This document shows positions 35,491 to 47,690 of a stretch of DNA of 64,000 nucleotides, piece by piece. The DNA is taken from contig OY986435.1 of assembly GCA_963920525.1 (NCBI GenBank), positions 267,186,299-267,250,298 of the forward strand, written 5' to 3'. Source of the stretch: Dichetophora obliterata (lineage: Eukaryota; Arthropoda; Insecta; Diptera; Sciomyzidae). The notes under the pieces are model-generated. The model saw nothing but the letters and a program-made list of their open reading frames with translations. It was not told the origin of the DNA and searched no databases. Each line of letters opens with the position of its first letter. The stretch's first letter is position 1. The translations under genes and the position numbers were made by a program.

Positions 35491-37215
35491 CGGTCATTCC
35501 ATGTCAAATCGGACGCTTTTGTTCAAAATCTAATTTTGACGATTCCGATTTTTTTTAAAATTTAGCATGTCGATAGAACTTTAAAAAAGAAAAATATTTG
35601 CATATTTTTTTTATAATTTTCAATTTTTTTTGCAGTTACTTTGATGTTACATCGACATCATCTTTTTCAACTATTGTTATTAACTATTTTCAACTATGCG
35701 CTTAAGGTATGATGTAATTTCGGAATGTTTAAAGCACGACACAGTAGCAGATAATTTATTCCAGCGTGTCTTAATTAATTTCCTTAGGAAAAAATTGTTA
35801 GAAGTAAACAAAATATTTTACTTCTCAGATGGAGCAGGCACTCAATATGAGAACAAAAAAATTTTATAAATCTATGCAAGTACAAAGTCGATTTCAATAT
35901 TCCCGCAGAATGACACTTTTTCGCAACATCGCAGGCAAAGAGCCATGTGATGGATTGGCAGGAACAGTAAAAAGACTTGCGACAAAGGCTAGTCTGCAAA
36001 CACTAATAATCCGACAAATACGCCGGTAGTATTTTATAATTGGGTTTCAAACAACATGACAAGTATTGAATCGGAATATTTTTCATCAAAGCAGTACAAC
36101 TCAGGAAAACAATCTTTCAAAAAGCGATTCGAAAAAGCAAAAATGATACGCGGGACTATAACCCACCATTCCTTTATACCACGGGGCAAAGGGAAAATTG
36201 ATATGCGTATTACATCCACATCATCTTTTTCAACTATTGCTTAAAGTTACAAGAACAAAACAAAATTTAGAAATAAAATGTTAAAACAATTTAACATAAT
36301 TTAGTATTAACATAGGTATACATCACGGAATTACAACCAAGAAATATTTTAGCAAATTTAAAAAATAGAGTGTCTTCAGAGGAAAGGTATATTTTAACGA
36401 GTTGATAAAATTTTTTAATTTGGCTGCGCCAGAAAAACCAGTTATGTGGTTTTTGTAATTTTTTTGTAGCATATTTCGTTTACACTGTCTATTGCCCACA
36501 TTTCTGCATTTGCAGTTTTTTATACCTCTTATGATTTAGAAGTGATCAAAAACAGTTAGAGGTCGCTGTACCAGAAATGCTCTGAAAAAAATTTTGTTTT
36601 TTGCTCTCCTGAAAAATTACTGAAAAAAATAGCTGTTTTTGTTGGCGCAGCGACGATATCTACATAGTTTAGTAAAAAAATACTAAAAATTCCATTTTTA
36701 ATTAAAAATGAAAGTATTTTGTACTTAAAAATTCTGTAGTCAGTTTTTAAAAATTTCGTTAAAAATAGTAAACATTGATTCTCCAGCATGCAATTTTGAG
36801 AATGCATTAAGAATGAATGCCCTAATACGATAATATTTTTAAAGTGCCAAAAAAATAGTGGTGCTGACCTTGAAAAATGGGAATGAAATTTTTAGTGGTC
36901 AAAAAATTTAAAATTTTTCTCGAAAGTGTTAGTAAAAGAGGACACTACAATAAAGATAAATTTAAGATCTTTAAAATATGTTGTAAGTCATTTTTTGGTA
37001 GGACTAACGGTTTAGAAGATATAGTTGTTTGAGTACATGTCCAAATGACAATTTTTATAATAACTGCATATAAATAACTGCAAAAAAAAAAATTGAAAAT
37101 TATAAAAAAAATATGCAAATATTTTTCTTTTTTAAAGTACTATCCACGTGCAAAGTACCAAATTTTTACAGAAATGTGAGTTTCGAAAAGCGTCCGATTT
37201 GACATGGAATGACCG
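35491..37215 (+). mobile_element. Decayed DNA transposon, CGGTCATTCC ends
   Basis: CGGTCATTCCATGTCAAATC at 35491 and its reverse complement ending at 37215 define a 1725-bp element. Inverted similarity recurs inside (aaaaagaaaaatatttgcat at 35585 against the complement near 37118). ATTT lies outside both ends (35487-35490, 37216-37219), suggesting a 4-bp duplication. Also inside, catcatctttttcaactatt occurs near 35657 and 36218. A broken transposase is at 35810-36215. A solo relative of the end lies at 8901. Confidence 0.75.
35810..36215 (+). pseudogene. Broken transposase-like gene, family not named
   Basis: Translating the + strand in shifting frames gives YFSDGAGTQYENKK, then FNIPAE, stop, HFFATSQ in one frame and GKEPCDGLAGTVKRLATKA in another, then a C-terminal part TSIESEYFSSKQY and IRGTITHHSFIPRGKGK. 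I associate the conserved FSDG, HFFAT and CDG..G..KR blocks with proteins of insect DNA transposons, but cannot name the superfamily. Frame changes and a stop show it is dead. It was recognised by motif only. Confidence 0.6.
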
Positions 37216-37384
37216 ATTTATAATTGACATTTTTTATTTAAAAATCCCGGGATCCCGGAAAGAAAATCTTGGAATTTAAAGAGGGCTAAATCGTACGGGA
37301 TTGACTTCCCTAGTATGTGCGTATGTATGTTTGCATGTATGTATGTATGCATGTTCATCTGTTCTACTCTCACTTTTACAATAT

Positions 37385-38283
37385 TTTTTTTTTATTTTTT
37401 TATTATTTTTATTTCATATAGCATTAGTACAAATAAGAACTAAGTTCTTGTACAGTACAACATATAAGTATAAATTAACAACATTATTTATATATGTATA
37501 TATTTGGATATAACAACAAGTTAATAAACATTAGAATTAAACAAAATTAAATAATTGTTTAAAAAAAACAAATTTATCAAATTAATTAGTTGTTAAAAAA
37601 TCTTAAAACATTAAAACTTAAACATAAAAAAGGAAATATTGAAGAAGAAAACAAGGAAAGAAACAGAATTTAAGGAGTAGAAAAGTGAGCCATAATAGAT
37701 TGCCTAAATTTTTTCGCTCGAGTTATTTCTCTTATGCCAAGCGGTAGAGCATTCCATAGTCTTACGGCATTAATGAAGAACAGATTGGAGGTATAAGAAC
37801 GTTACATCTTCTAAAAAGGCTGAATTGCAGTTTTTCATAGAGATAATGTGGTGTTTTTTATGTATAATTTTATGAAGAAAGATGCAGTTTCTAGCATTAA
37901 GATAGTCAATCAAGTTGCACCCAAGTATTGCATTTCTGAAAGTTGAGAGGCGGTCAAATTTTTTTAAGCCAAATACAAAACGCGTGGCATAGTTACAAGC
38001 AATATTTAGTTTTAGTTGAGAAGACGAGTCGAGTCTACTGTAAACTACTTCCGAATAAGTAATAACTGGTAAAACTAGTTGCTTCACTAGCATTCGCTTA
38101 AGATCGATAGTACAAAGATTTGCAGACATTCTTAAATTTCGAAGGATATAATAAATTTTACGGACAACACTATTTATATGATCAATACATGATAGGGACG
38201 AATTCATACAAAAACCAAGATTTACGATTTTCGATACGACACTAAGCTTATTTGTACCAATGTAGAGGTCAGGATACTCTTAT
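37385..38283 (-). pseudogene. Non-LTR retrotransposon, copy B, C-terminal RT
   Basis: On the - strand 38207-37770 encodes CIDHINSVVRKIYYILRNLR, LVLPVITYSEVVYSRLDSSS and LNARNCIFLHKIIHK, the region following the RT catalytic core. The frame can be followed upstream to about 38283 (NKLSVVSKIVNLGFCMN), where the copy is 5'-truncated. The 3' tail is A-rich (T-rich on this strand near 37385-37415). It is the same family and orientation as copies A, C and D. Confidence 0.8.
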
Positions 38284-38287
38284 ACAA

Positions 38288-38650
38288 TTCTTATCATAAT
38301 TTGACAAATGAGGTATCGTTAGAAGCGTTTTGATCGTCTGCTAGTTATAGGCTTGTGACGTGACACTAAATGTAATAAAGTGACCTCTGGAGGTTATAAA
38401 GTCATGAACAAAAAAATTTTTAGTGACAAACCAATGAGGTATCATTGGAAGCGTAGTCCTCTAGAGGACAAAAAGTCAACTGAAGCCCTAACTTCTAAAC
38501 TACTTATCATAATTTGACAAATGAGGTATCGTTGGAAGCGTTTCCTCTTTCGCTGATTATAGGCTTTGTGATGTCAAATTTAATTGAATGTGGCGCCTTC
38601 TATTGACATAAAGTCATGAACTAATAACATTTTTTAAGTGACATAATAAA
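38288..38650. repeat. Tandem repeat, unit about 223 bp
   Basis: cttatcataatttgacaaatgaggtatcgtt occurs at 38290 and 38513. Later parts (gctgattataggctt, ataaagtcatgaac) also correspond. A third, shorter aatgaggtatcattggaagc lies at 38435. It starts exactly where retrotransposon copy B is truncated. Confidence 0.65.
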
Positions 38651-38731
38651 TATCTTTGTTTATTTATTTGATCATCAAATAATTGATTAATGATAATAAA
38701 TATAATAATTGATAATCGCTAAAGTAATTTA

Positions 38732-38872
38732 AATAAAAAATAAGTTCAAAAAACTAAAACCCTATTACTTAAAAGCACTCTCTAAAAAGTATGAAACAAG
38801 AAAATTTTAAGAGCGTGCTTTTTAGTAGTCGGGTTTTAGTTTTTTGAACTTATTTTTTTCATTAATCTAATT
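38732..38872. mobile_element. Hairpin repeat (MITE-like)
   Basis: ataagttcaaaaaactaaaaccc at 38740 is inverted to gggttttagttttttgaacttat ending about 38862. The inner parts (aaaagcactctctaaaa against gagcgtgctttttag) also pair. No duplication resolved. Confidence 0.6.
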
Positions 38873-40905
38873 GTCTTGCTTTAGGTACTTCCCCTATTTT
38901 ATTTCATTTTATTTTGTTTTTATAAGGTATCAATTTATTCCATGATTATGTCAAATTTATTTCATTATTCAAGTTTTAAAAGTATATTTGTAAGCTCAAT
39001 CACGAGATTTGTAAGCTTAATCACAAGCCCACTACTTTTGTGCTCTTGTAAAAACGATTCTATCTGATCACACTCGTTAATAAATAATCGTTATTAAATA
39101 ATAATCGTTAATATATAATAAAAAGTCGAATGCAACTAACTGTAATAAAGATATTTTGGTAAATTGATACAACAGCAAATAACATAAAAACGCATTTAAC
39201 TAATGTAACAATTTAATGGCAATAAAGTTCTCACACTTCCAGCGATGATCATCAACGTTCATTAATAAAGACGCCTATAAAATTAATAATGTTTATTGTT
39301 GTTTTTGCTGTCGTTGGTTATCATTATTTTATGGTCTTTATGGTATTTTAATAAAAACATAAATCAAAGCAAAGCGAACATTTATCTCGAGGGCGGCAGT
39401 GTTTGAAACTGTATTAGATTGCTTTGATCAATAAATTTCAGCAGAAGCAGTGGAAGAAGAAAAGATAAAGTTGTGCTTATATTTGATATCTGATCGATAG
39501 TTTCTTAAATGGTTTTATTTTTGTGTCGTGAAAAGATATTCACCTTCAGATAAATTCGCTCTTTGCACGTCGAGGAGCAGAAAAAAAGTTGTCAACATCG
39601 CCGCATGAATCCGCTAAATGCGACAGTTTTAAGTGTGAAATATTGATATGTATATAAATGATATAGCAAATCGCGTTGAATGAATCGAGCATAAAGCAAC
39701 AACAACAACAACAACAAGAACAAAAAAGCACACACCATTAAAAGGCAGTTTGAACGTCTGCAAAACGTTTAAAGTTTGTCTTTTTATGAGCCGCAACGAA
39801 TCGTTATAATTAATTCATTGCTTGATCGGTGGCCAGTCGATCGTCTATCGTCTAACGTCGCTATGAATGTCATTAGCAAGAATTATGCGACATTTGTTGA
39901 CTTTTTTCGCTTTTAGTTTGTCTCATAAATTTAGGATTTGAATACATTTTTTGTCACTTTAGTCAATGTTGTATTATTTTTTATTAATTTCGACATCTCG
40001 AAACTAGTCGGTACGACAACAACCACATCATTAGATACAACAAAATGTCTAATTTTGCATTTGAAATGACAGTGAATGGCTTTAATGAGTCCTTGTTTAT
40101 AATTTAATTATGCGATTCTGTCATATGTAGATTAAGGCTTATGGCTTAAATTTTAAGTTTTTTGCCAAGATTTTTGTTTGTTTTCTGATTTTGTGCCAAA
40201 GATTTATGAACCACTAATTAACATAAACATTTTAGTTAAATTAAATAACTAAAATATGTTCCCATTTTAATTCAGTCCACCAACTCCCTCTCGATACAAC
40301 AATTTATTGTTAGCCATAATTTATTGTTATTGGCCATTTTGGACAGCTAACATGTACTAAAAATTGTTTTTAATTGTTTAAAAATTATAGACGACCCCGC
40401 AAAAGATGAGGAAATCGAAGAAATCGAAGAAATCGTTTTAGTTATGGAAATTTTTCAACACAACATTTTGTAGCAAATTTATGAGCCCTCTAAGTGCTAA
40501 ATTAATCTTGCGTTAATGTCAACTGGAACAGCTTTTAAATGGCATTTTAATTTTTATATGTTTGTTTCTTGAAAAATTTTAATACATAAGCAATTTGGTT
40601 AAAATTTGTTATTTATTAAGCAAATTAAATAAAACAAATGGGTGGTTTTTTGAAGCTTACGTCATTTTGTGAGTGCATAAAAAGCTATCTGAAACTAATT
40701 TGTATTTGCCAGCAAAGCAATCTAAATAGCTGATTTAAATATGTAGAAGATGGAGTAGTGGACCTTCTTTTCGGGAAAATTACGCGATATAAACATCAGT
40801 TTTAGGTGAGGTTTCATCAAGAATATGCATGAGGAAGAAAAAAATATTCGAAGACAGAATGGTAAAAATGGGAGAAAAAATAGAATCCGGTTTACTTTCA
40901 TACTT
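38873..40905. other. Mostly noncoding, unique-looking 39.2-40.1 kb
   Basis: 39200-40060 contains more complex sequence such as tcgatcgtctatcgtctaac and a caacaacaacaac run at about 39698-39716. I see no exon. The rest is AT-rich. Confidence 0.4.
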
Positions 40906-40910
40906 CTCCA

Positions 40911-40963
40911 ATGCACCACTTCTCCAATGCACCACTTCTCCAATGCACCACTTCTTACCGGAG
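40911..40963. repeat. Three 16-bp tandem units
   Basis: acttctccaatgcacc is repeated three times in direct order without mismatch, then a partial unit. Confidence 0.8.
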
Positions 40964-41098
40964 AATCTCTAGCTATAAACAACGATAATCAATATCATTA
41001 AGCTGACCTTATCTTTTCACGATTGACTTTGGGTCCAAATGGTCCAAATGGTGGGGAGCCTTGATGAGCTAGAGAAAAATCAATTTTTAAAGTTTCTA

Positions 41099-42388
41099 AA
41101 GAGTGGTTCAATTTTAAGGGCCGATGTTGATTTTGAATAAAACACAAATTATTAAGGAAATTATTGTCATTTCTTTTTACTATGATTTTATTGGTATGGT
41201 TCAATTATGTGTGGAAAAAAATATTGGCCAAATATCGGCGACACACCTCCATCCGATGGTCCAAATTTTCGATGACGCTGAGACATAATTGAGGTTCTAT
41301 GCCGTTAATGTGCCGAATTATCTCATCCTTTAGCTCTTGAATTGTTGCTGGCTAATCGACGTACACCTTTTCTTTCAAATAACCCCAAAGAAAGAAGTCC
41401 AACGGTGCCAAATCACATGATCTTGGCGGCCAATTGAATTCGCCACTACGTGAGATAACACGGCCATTGAATTTGTCGCGCAAAAGAGCCATTGTTTCGT
41501 TAGCTGTGTGGCAAGTGGCACCGTCCTGTTGAAACCACATATCGTCCACACCCATACCTTCTAATTCGGGCCATAAAAAGTTCGTTATCATCTCACGATA
41601 GCGAACACCATTCACAGTAACTGCCTGACCGGCCTCATTTTGGAAAAAATACGGCCCGATGATGGCGCCAGCCCATAAACCGCACCAAACAGTCACTCTT
41701 TGTGGGTGCATTGATTTTTCGACAATCACTCTTGGATTATCATTCGCCCAAATACGGCAATTCTGCTTATTGACGAATCCACTGAGGTGAAAATGTGCCT
41801 CATCACTGAAGATGATTTTCTTCGAAAATTGATCATCCATTGTTGCCATTTCTTGCCACCATTCTGACCATTGACGACGCTTGAAATGGTCAAGAGGCGT
41901 TAGTTCTTGAGTCAATTGCACCTTGTAAGCGTGTAAATGCAAGTCTTTATATATAATGTTCATCAGCGACGAGCGTGAGAGGTGCAATTGTTGGGCACGA
42001 CGACGAGTTGAGGTGGACGGCTCTTCAGCCACACTATCGCGAACAGCAGCAATATTTTCTGCAGAACTAGCTGTACGAGCATGCACTGGTGTTTTCACAT
42101 CTCCTACAGACCCGGTTTGCTCAAATTTTTGCACGTTTTTTCCCATTGTACGCACATTTGGACGATTAAATTGATCGAAAAAATCACGAAGTGCACGATA
42201 TGCATTTTGATTTGAACGTCCATTTTCATAATAAGCCTGAATAACTACGCGTTGCTGGATTGTATATCTTTTCATGGCTCAAATTGAATTAGTCTGAAAT
42301 TGAGAAATGTCAAATTAAATGCAGAAAAAAGCTTGACGTTTAGGTGTGGTTCACATTCAACATCGGCCCTTAAAATGTAACCACCCTT
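41099..42388 (-). mobile_element. Tc1/mariner-superfamily element, DD41D type
   Basis: The inverted ends run inward from 41099 and 42388: aagagtggttcaattttaag on the left and, reverse complemented, aagggtggttacattttaag on the right, both continuing ggccgatgttga with few mismatches (over about 40 bases). TA flanks each end (41097-41098, 42389-42390). The 1290-bp element has one transposase gene on the - strand filling most of it. Confidence 0.92.
41205..42275 (-). pseudogene. Tc1/mariner (DD41D) transposase, one internal stop
   Basis: Starting MKRYTIQQRVVIQAYYENGR, the protein has an N-terminal helix-turn-helix region (about residues 1-110) with RNAQQL-like RRAQQLHLSRSSL. The DDE domain follows, with acidic residues in FSDEAHFHLSG, MWFQQDGATCHTA and CDLAPLDFFLWG. 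I count 41 residues between the second and third catalytic Asp, i.e. DD41D, a spacing known for rosa-type elements. Codon 308 after KEKVYVD is TAG, yet the frame remains open for 48 more codons (PATIQELKDEII to VCRRY..), reaching a natural TAA at 41205-41207. The expected length is thus 356 residues. Transposase would cut and paste the element at TA sites. Apart from the stop it appears intact, so the insertion is fairly young. Confidence 0.92.
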
Positions 42389-42456
42389 TATAAGCTTTAT
42401 GGTTTGTTCGTAGTAATAAATAAAAATATTTTCTTCATTCGTTCGTACGTATTAAA

Positions 42457-43477
42457 GGGGTCGTCCATAAACTACGTTACCAATTTAGGGGGGGGGAGGG
42501 GTTTTGAAATGCACTACGATAAGTAACGGTAGGGGGGGGGGAGGTGTTTAGATATTGTAACGTAACCAAAAATTAAAAAAATCGACGAAAAACCTCTAAT
42601 TAATAACACAATCATTTCAAAAATTTTTAATCTTACATGTTTATGTTTGATCGTCTAAATTGATGGTTAACTTTTGTTTCAACGATTTCTTCCACCACCT
42701 TTTCCCTCGACACAGGAACCTTTTGGTATTCCTTCACCATCTCAGCACACGTCTGAAAAATTTGGGTCTTTGCTTTTGCGACAGGCTTTGACGTTAAGGC
42801 CTGAATGTTCTTGATCAAAGGAGATAAGGTATGACATGTACTGTCCTTCTCAGAAAGAAGAAATCGGTTCAAGGTCGTGTCCTACCTGCGGCTTGTATTT
42901 CGTTTTTAAAACTTCTATGAATTGCCATAAGTTTGTATTATATCGTTTACAATAAATCGGAATAAAAAATACTATTTAAATAAATCAATTTTCAGAAAGC
43001 ATTTACACAAAAATACAGAACTTGGTGCAGCTCGGGTGCAGCCTTTAAGGGTACTCTGCCAAAGACCAGGTGAATTTCTTTGCGCTAGAAATGAGGATTC
43101 CCCTGAATGGGTCGACATAGAATCCGATGAAAAATTATATTTTGAAGAATCCTCAACAAAGCTACCAGCTTCTTCTATCCCAGTGATTGAGAGCATCGAA
43201 TCTTGGATCGCAGATGGAATAGCTTTTACAGATGATATTAATTATTGATTTTTTTTCCAATTGTTCCTTTAATGTATCTAGTCATACTAGTCACTAATAC
43301 TAATGAAAATTGTCAGAGGTAGTCAAAATATATAATCATTCGAATGAATTAATTTCATATGTCACGTTACTTTTAGGGGGGGGGGGAGGTGTTTTGAAAA
43401 GCACTACGAAAAGTAACGCAGGGGGAGGGGGGGTTAAAAAAACCGGAAAATCAGTAACGTAGTTTATGGACAACCCC
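42457..43477. mobile_element. Element with GGGGTCGTCC ends, TTAA on one side
   Basis: GGGGTCGTCCATAAACTACG at 42457 pairs with an inverted end at 43477 (one change), and subterminal G-runs with agtaacg..aggggggg mirror each other. TTAA lies just left (42452-42455, with one extra A), but not right of 43477. The interior holds open frames (42633-42872 -, 43036-43248 +) of no recognised family; the + one is acidic near its C-terminus. TTAA is the target of piggyBac and Kolobok types. Confidence 0.65.
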
Positions 43478-43675
43478 AGAAATATTTTGTTTGTTTTTGG
43501 AAAATAGTTTTTCGTTCGTTCGTTCGTAGAGAAACATTCGTTCCTAGAAAATAGCAGAGACTGTAAATAATAATTATGTCTAGATTTTTAAACCAAAAAA
43601 GCATTGTAAAAAAATTGTCGTACCGCCATTTTTAAGGTACCATTAGAGTCCTCTCAAATTGCAGAACATGATTTC

Positions 43676-45525
43676 CAATTTTTTTTTTATTTATTTTATT
43701 TATTTAAAAATATTGTTGGCATTAAGACTTGAGTCTTTTGCACGCCGCATTTTTAAAATAAATAACAACAATATAATACTTATATACTAAACTATTTAAA
43801 ATTTTATTACTAAGATTATTATCATTAATGACAGAAATTCTCAATTCATAAAATGATACCAATAATTTTTTTTACTAGAGAAAATGTTAACACTCAAGAA
43901 TTTGTTATCATATGCATGTCACAGTGAAAAAGATATTTAAAACTATTGAAAATATTTTTAAAAGATGTGACATTAATATAAATTGACTAATCAAATGATC
44001 GACCTGCGGTGAAAAAATGCTAGAGGTAGAATAAGAGGTTGTGTTAGAACTTAGACTAAAAATTAAGTTATGTGAAGTTAAGAAAAATATTTGAGTATCA
44101 ACTGCTTAAAGGCTAATCTATTGGAGACTAATTTTATATGGTTGGGCAGTGAGTTCCACAGCCTTATTGCGCTAACGAAAAACAGTCTACGCGGTATTAA
44201 GAGATTCAGATTTCTACTTGATCTGAAGAACTGAAGTCTTGCAAAGAGATATCGTGGACATTGCGAGTACATTATTTTATGCAAGAAAATGCAGTTCCTT
44301 GCTTCGAAAAGATTGTTCAGACTACGGCCAAGTAATCGAATGGAAAATGAGGAGACATGGTCATGCATCTGCAGACCATAGACAAAGCGAGCAGCATTAT
44401 TCAAGGCAACTAACAGTTTATGTGAGGATTTTGAGTTCAGCTTGCTATACACGACTTCTGAGTGTTGGCATTAATTGGAATTGGCATTAAAATCTGCAGG
44501 ACAAGTAAACGTTTTGTTTCGGTGGGAACAAACTGTGCAGTCATTTTTAAGTTTCTTAATACATAATAGACCTTACTTACACACATATTAAAATGATCCT
44601 CGCAGGAAAGAGATGAATTCAGGATAAAACCTAGGTTTTTTACCTTTCTTACAACTTTTAACTCAGTGTTATTTAGAATAATCGGAGGAAACTCAAGATT
44701 GAAGAAAGGTGTTTTGGTAATTGGCAAGACACATGATTTCGAGGGGTTTAGTCCAAGCAAATTCTCCCTAGCCCATTCCACTACTAATTTTAAATCATCA
44801 TTTACTCTTGTGCACAAATCCTCAACAAGCCCTGTGGGTCTTGACATACATAACTGTAAGTCATCAGCATAAGCATGCATGGATACATTCTCACATTTCA
44901 CAAAAATATCATTGATGAACATGGCAAACAAGAGTGGTCCCAAGACAGACTCTTGAGGGACACCGCAAGAGATTTGCTTATACGCAGATAAGTTGTTGCC
45001 TAGGCTGACTCTTTGGGACTTTCCATTTAAGTAACTCCTTAAAAGGCGAACTGATGGCTCAGAAAATCCGAACTGCAATTCAAGTTTTATGCATAAGATA
45101 CTATGGTTTGCAGTGTCGAAAGCCTTAGAGAAATCGAGAAGGCAAAGCAAGGTTAGATCACCATTATCGAAGGGAGCTCTAATGTCATCCAAGATATTAA
45201 CTATAGCTGTTGAACAACTATGACCTTTACGGAAGCCTGACTGAAAATCAGACATAAGGCCCAGAGATAGGATATGTTCACTTATTTTCTCCGCCATAAG
45301 AGCCTCACATGCTTTCGAAATCGATGACAACAAGCTGATTGGTCTGAAGTCACTAGGCTCGCGTGCATTTGCAATTTTCGCAATCGGAACAATTGTAGAC
45401 ACTTTCCAGCTGGCAGGAAAGCACGAGGTAGTGATGCAATGGTTGATGATATGAGCAAGTGGACTGACCACATTGGGCAAAATAAGCTTAATGAATTTAA
45501 TCGAAACACCGTCTTCACCAACTAT
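43676..45525 (-). pseudogene. Non-LTR retrotransposon, copy C, longest RT
   Basis: The - strand frame 45480-44437 encodes the RT domain: FPASWKVSTIVPIAK, RPISLLSSISKACEALM, QSGFRKGHSCSTAIVNIL, LCLLDFSKAFDTANH, ISCGVPQESVLGPLLFAM, MHAYADDLQLCMSRPTG and LGLNPSKSCVLPI. A frameshift near 44445 leads into 44452-44078 (SKLNSKSSHKL to LNLLIPRRLFFVSAIRLWNS), the normal C-terminal end. The catalytic Asp residues (FSKAFD, YADD) are present. Sequence similar to the family continues to about 45525 (GEDGVSIKFIKLILPN), then stops, so it lacks the N-terminal endonuclease. The 3' end near 43680 is T-rich. This best copy should represent the family. Confidence 0.9.
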
Positions 45526-45534
45526 TGATTTATA

Positions 45535-46410
45535 AAATTTTGTTTATTAAAATTGTGAGCAAAAAATAATAATTATTTCTGCTTTTTATTTTTGCCTTAA
45601 ATAAAAAAATAAAATTTGGCCGATATTTTTTAGCACAAAATAACCAGTGATTTTGGCAAAAATAAAAAGCAAAACTAGCCCGATATTTTTTTGGTCTCGA
45701 AAAACTCGTAAGTTTTGATTTTTATTTTTTAAAGAAAAAATAAAAAGTAAAGTTTGCTCGATTTTTTTTTAAAACAAAAAACCTGGTAAGTTTTGATTTT
45801 TATTTTTAAGGCAAAAATAAAAAAATTTTCCCAATATATTTTCGAGCACAAAGTAACTTGTAAATATTGATTTTTAATTTTGAAGTAAAAAAATAAAAGC
45901 AAAATTAGGATTTCAGTTTACGGTTGAACCAAGCCCGTAATGTATGAATAGCAATATCAGGGTTTTTCCTAATTTTGCTTTTTATTTTTGGCTTAAAAAA
46001 TAATAATCAAAATTTACAAGTTCGTTTTATTTCAAAAATATATCGGGCAAATTTTGCTTTTTATTTTTGCCTTACAAAAAAAAAATCAAAACTTACCAGT
46101 TATTTTGTTCTCAAAACTATATTGGGCAAATTTAACTTTTTATTTTTGCCTTAAAAAATGAAAAGCAAAACATACCAGTAATTTTGTGCTCAAAAAAATA
46201 TCGGGCAAGTCTTGCTATTTATTTTTGCCTTAAAAAATAAGAATCAAAAATTACTGGTTATTTTGTGCCAAAAAGTATCGGGCAAATTTTACTCTTTATT
46301 TTAGGTTTAAAAAAATAAAAAGCAGAAATATTTATTATTTAATGCTCAAAATTTAAAAAGTAAAAAGATAATTATTATTTTGTGCTTCTTATTATAAAAT
46401 GCATACTTAT
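45535..46410. repeat. Inverted array of short AT-rich units
   Basis: About 45590-45910 has units of aaaaataaaaagcaaaatt..cccgatatttttt..gtaagttttgatttttatttt. From about 45960 to 46330 the same units appear in the opposite orientation (cgggcaaattttgctttttatttttgccttaaaaaat..). The period is around 60-80 bases, with 8-10 units in total and a unique centre near 45920-45960. This is a large inverted minisatellite. Confidence 0.7.
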
Positions 46411-46424
46411 AACTGGCCCTGGAA

Positions 46425-46622
46425 AATAGATGGTCGTTCGTAGAAAATAGTTGTTCGTTCGTAGAAAATAGTTGTACATTCGTAGAAAATATATGTTCGT
46501 TCGTTCGTTCATTCGTAGAAAATAGTTGTTCGTTCGTAGAGAATACTTGTTTGTTTTTTCGTTAGTTCGTAGAAAATAGATGGTCGTTCGTAAAAAATAG
46601 TTGTTCGTAGATAATAGTTATA
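46425..46622. repeat. Minisatellite of TAGAAAATAGTTGTTCGTTCG units
   Basis: About eight degenerate units of roughly 22 bases (ttcgttcgtagaaaatag). Fragments of the same motif also occur near 42440 and 43510, on both sides of the element at 42457. Confidence 0.7.
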
Positions 46623-46624
46623 CA

Positions 46625-47560
46625 GTCACATCTGGATATAACGAACCCCCGAAATAATGAACAGCAATCAATTACAAAGAAAGCAAAATAAATACATGAA
46701 AGCAGTATTCGGGCTACCACCAATTTATATATGCCATCCATCAACTTTATGTTAAAAAATGGCTAGCAGTTTAAAAAACTGACAATGTAAATTTTTAAGA
46801 GTATAAAAAAATAAGCTGTAGAATAAGAAAAAGCACTAAATAACATTCATTATTAGAAACAGAAATAACTTAGTTGTGGCGAGATGCAGCGCGAGCTCAT
46901 GAAACAACGCTGCTTATACGCAGGTCCTTTAAAAATTTACCAGAACTAATTAAAAATTACAATTAAATTAAAAAATTTCCCTTTTTGTTTGACACCAAAA
47001 ACATTCTCATATCTTAAAAACTACAGAAACTCCTAGAACAATTAAGTTTTAAATAAATTTTTAATCTTTTTTTCAAAAAAAGTCCAACAAATTTCTGTTT
47101 CTTCCAAAAATGGTGCAAAAGTTGTTTTTGTCGTAAAACAATAAAAACTGAAAATTGGATTTTGTATACATACTCTTTCATACGACGTCTCATTTTTCAG
47201 AAAAAAAATGTTTCAGTTTAATTTAAAATATGTTGGTTTATTAAAAAAATGTAATGGTACTCCTTTTGATTTTTGTAACTATTTGAATATTTTAAACATG
47301 GTGTCTTTATAAATTTTAAAAAAAGCTTAGTCTTCAAGAATAATACTTGGCTATTTTCGTATGTAGAGGCCCATCTGCTAGGAACAAGTTACAACTACTA
47401 TACATTTTCACTACTCAAATCATACAAATATATTTTTCTTACAAGACAGTTTGCAAATCTTCTATACTTGTAAGGAAAATTAAAATGAAATCCTCAAGAA
47501 AAATTTTTTTTAAAAATATTAACATTCCAGAGTAACACCGGGTAAATATCAGCAAGAATT
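46625..47560. other. AT-rich noncoding, nothing recognised
   Basis: No supported feature. Confidence 0.35.
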
Positions 47561-47564
47561 TTTT

Positions 47565-47690
47565 CAAGCTTATAAAATTTTTGGTTACGTTGCAATATCT
47601 AAAATCCCTCTGTCCTACCGTAGCTTACCGTAGCTCATTCTAAAATCTCTCCTCATCCCAAAATCGGTAACGTAGTTTATGGACGACCCC
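47565..47690. mobile_element. Third, solo end of the TTAA element family
   Basis: The sequence ends ggtaacgtagtttatggacgacccc at 47690 followed by TTAA (47691-47694). Reverse complemented it matches the left end at 42457 for over 100 bases, including tttagatattgcaacgtaacc. It can pair with 42457 as the outer boundary of a 5.2-kb TTAA-flanked segment. Confidence 0.65.

Noticed and set aside
42633..43248. Host gene in the TTAA element
   Set aside because: The short frames on both strands lie between inverted element ends and have no recognised host domain.
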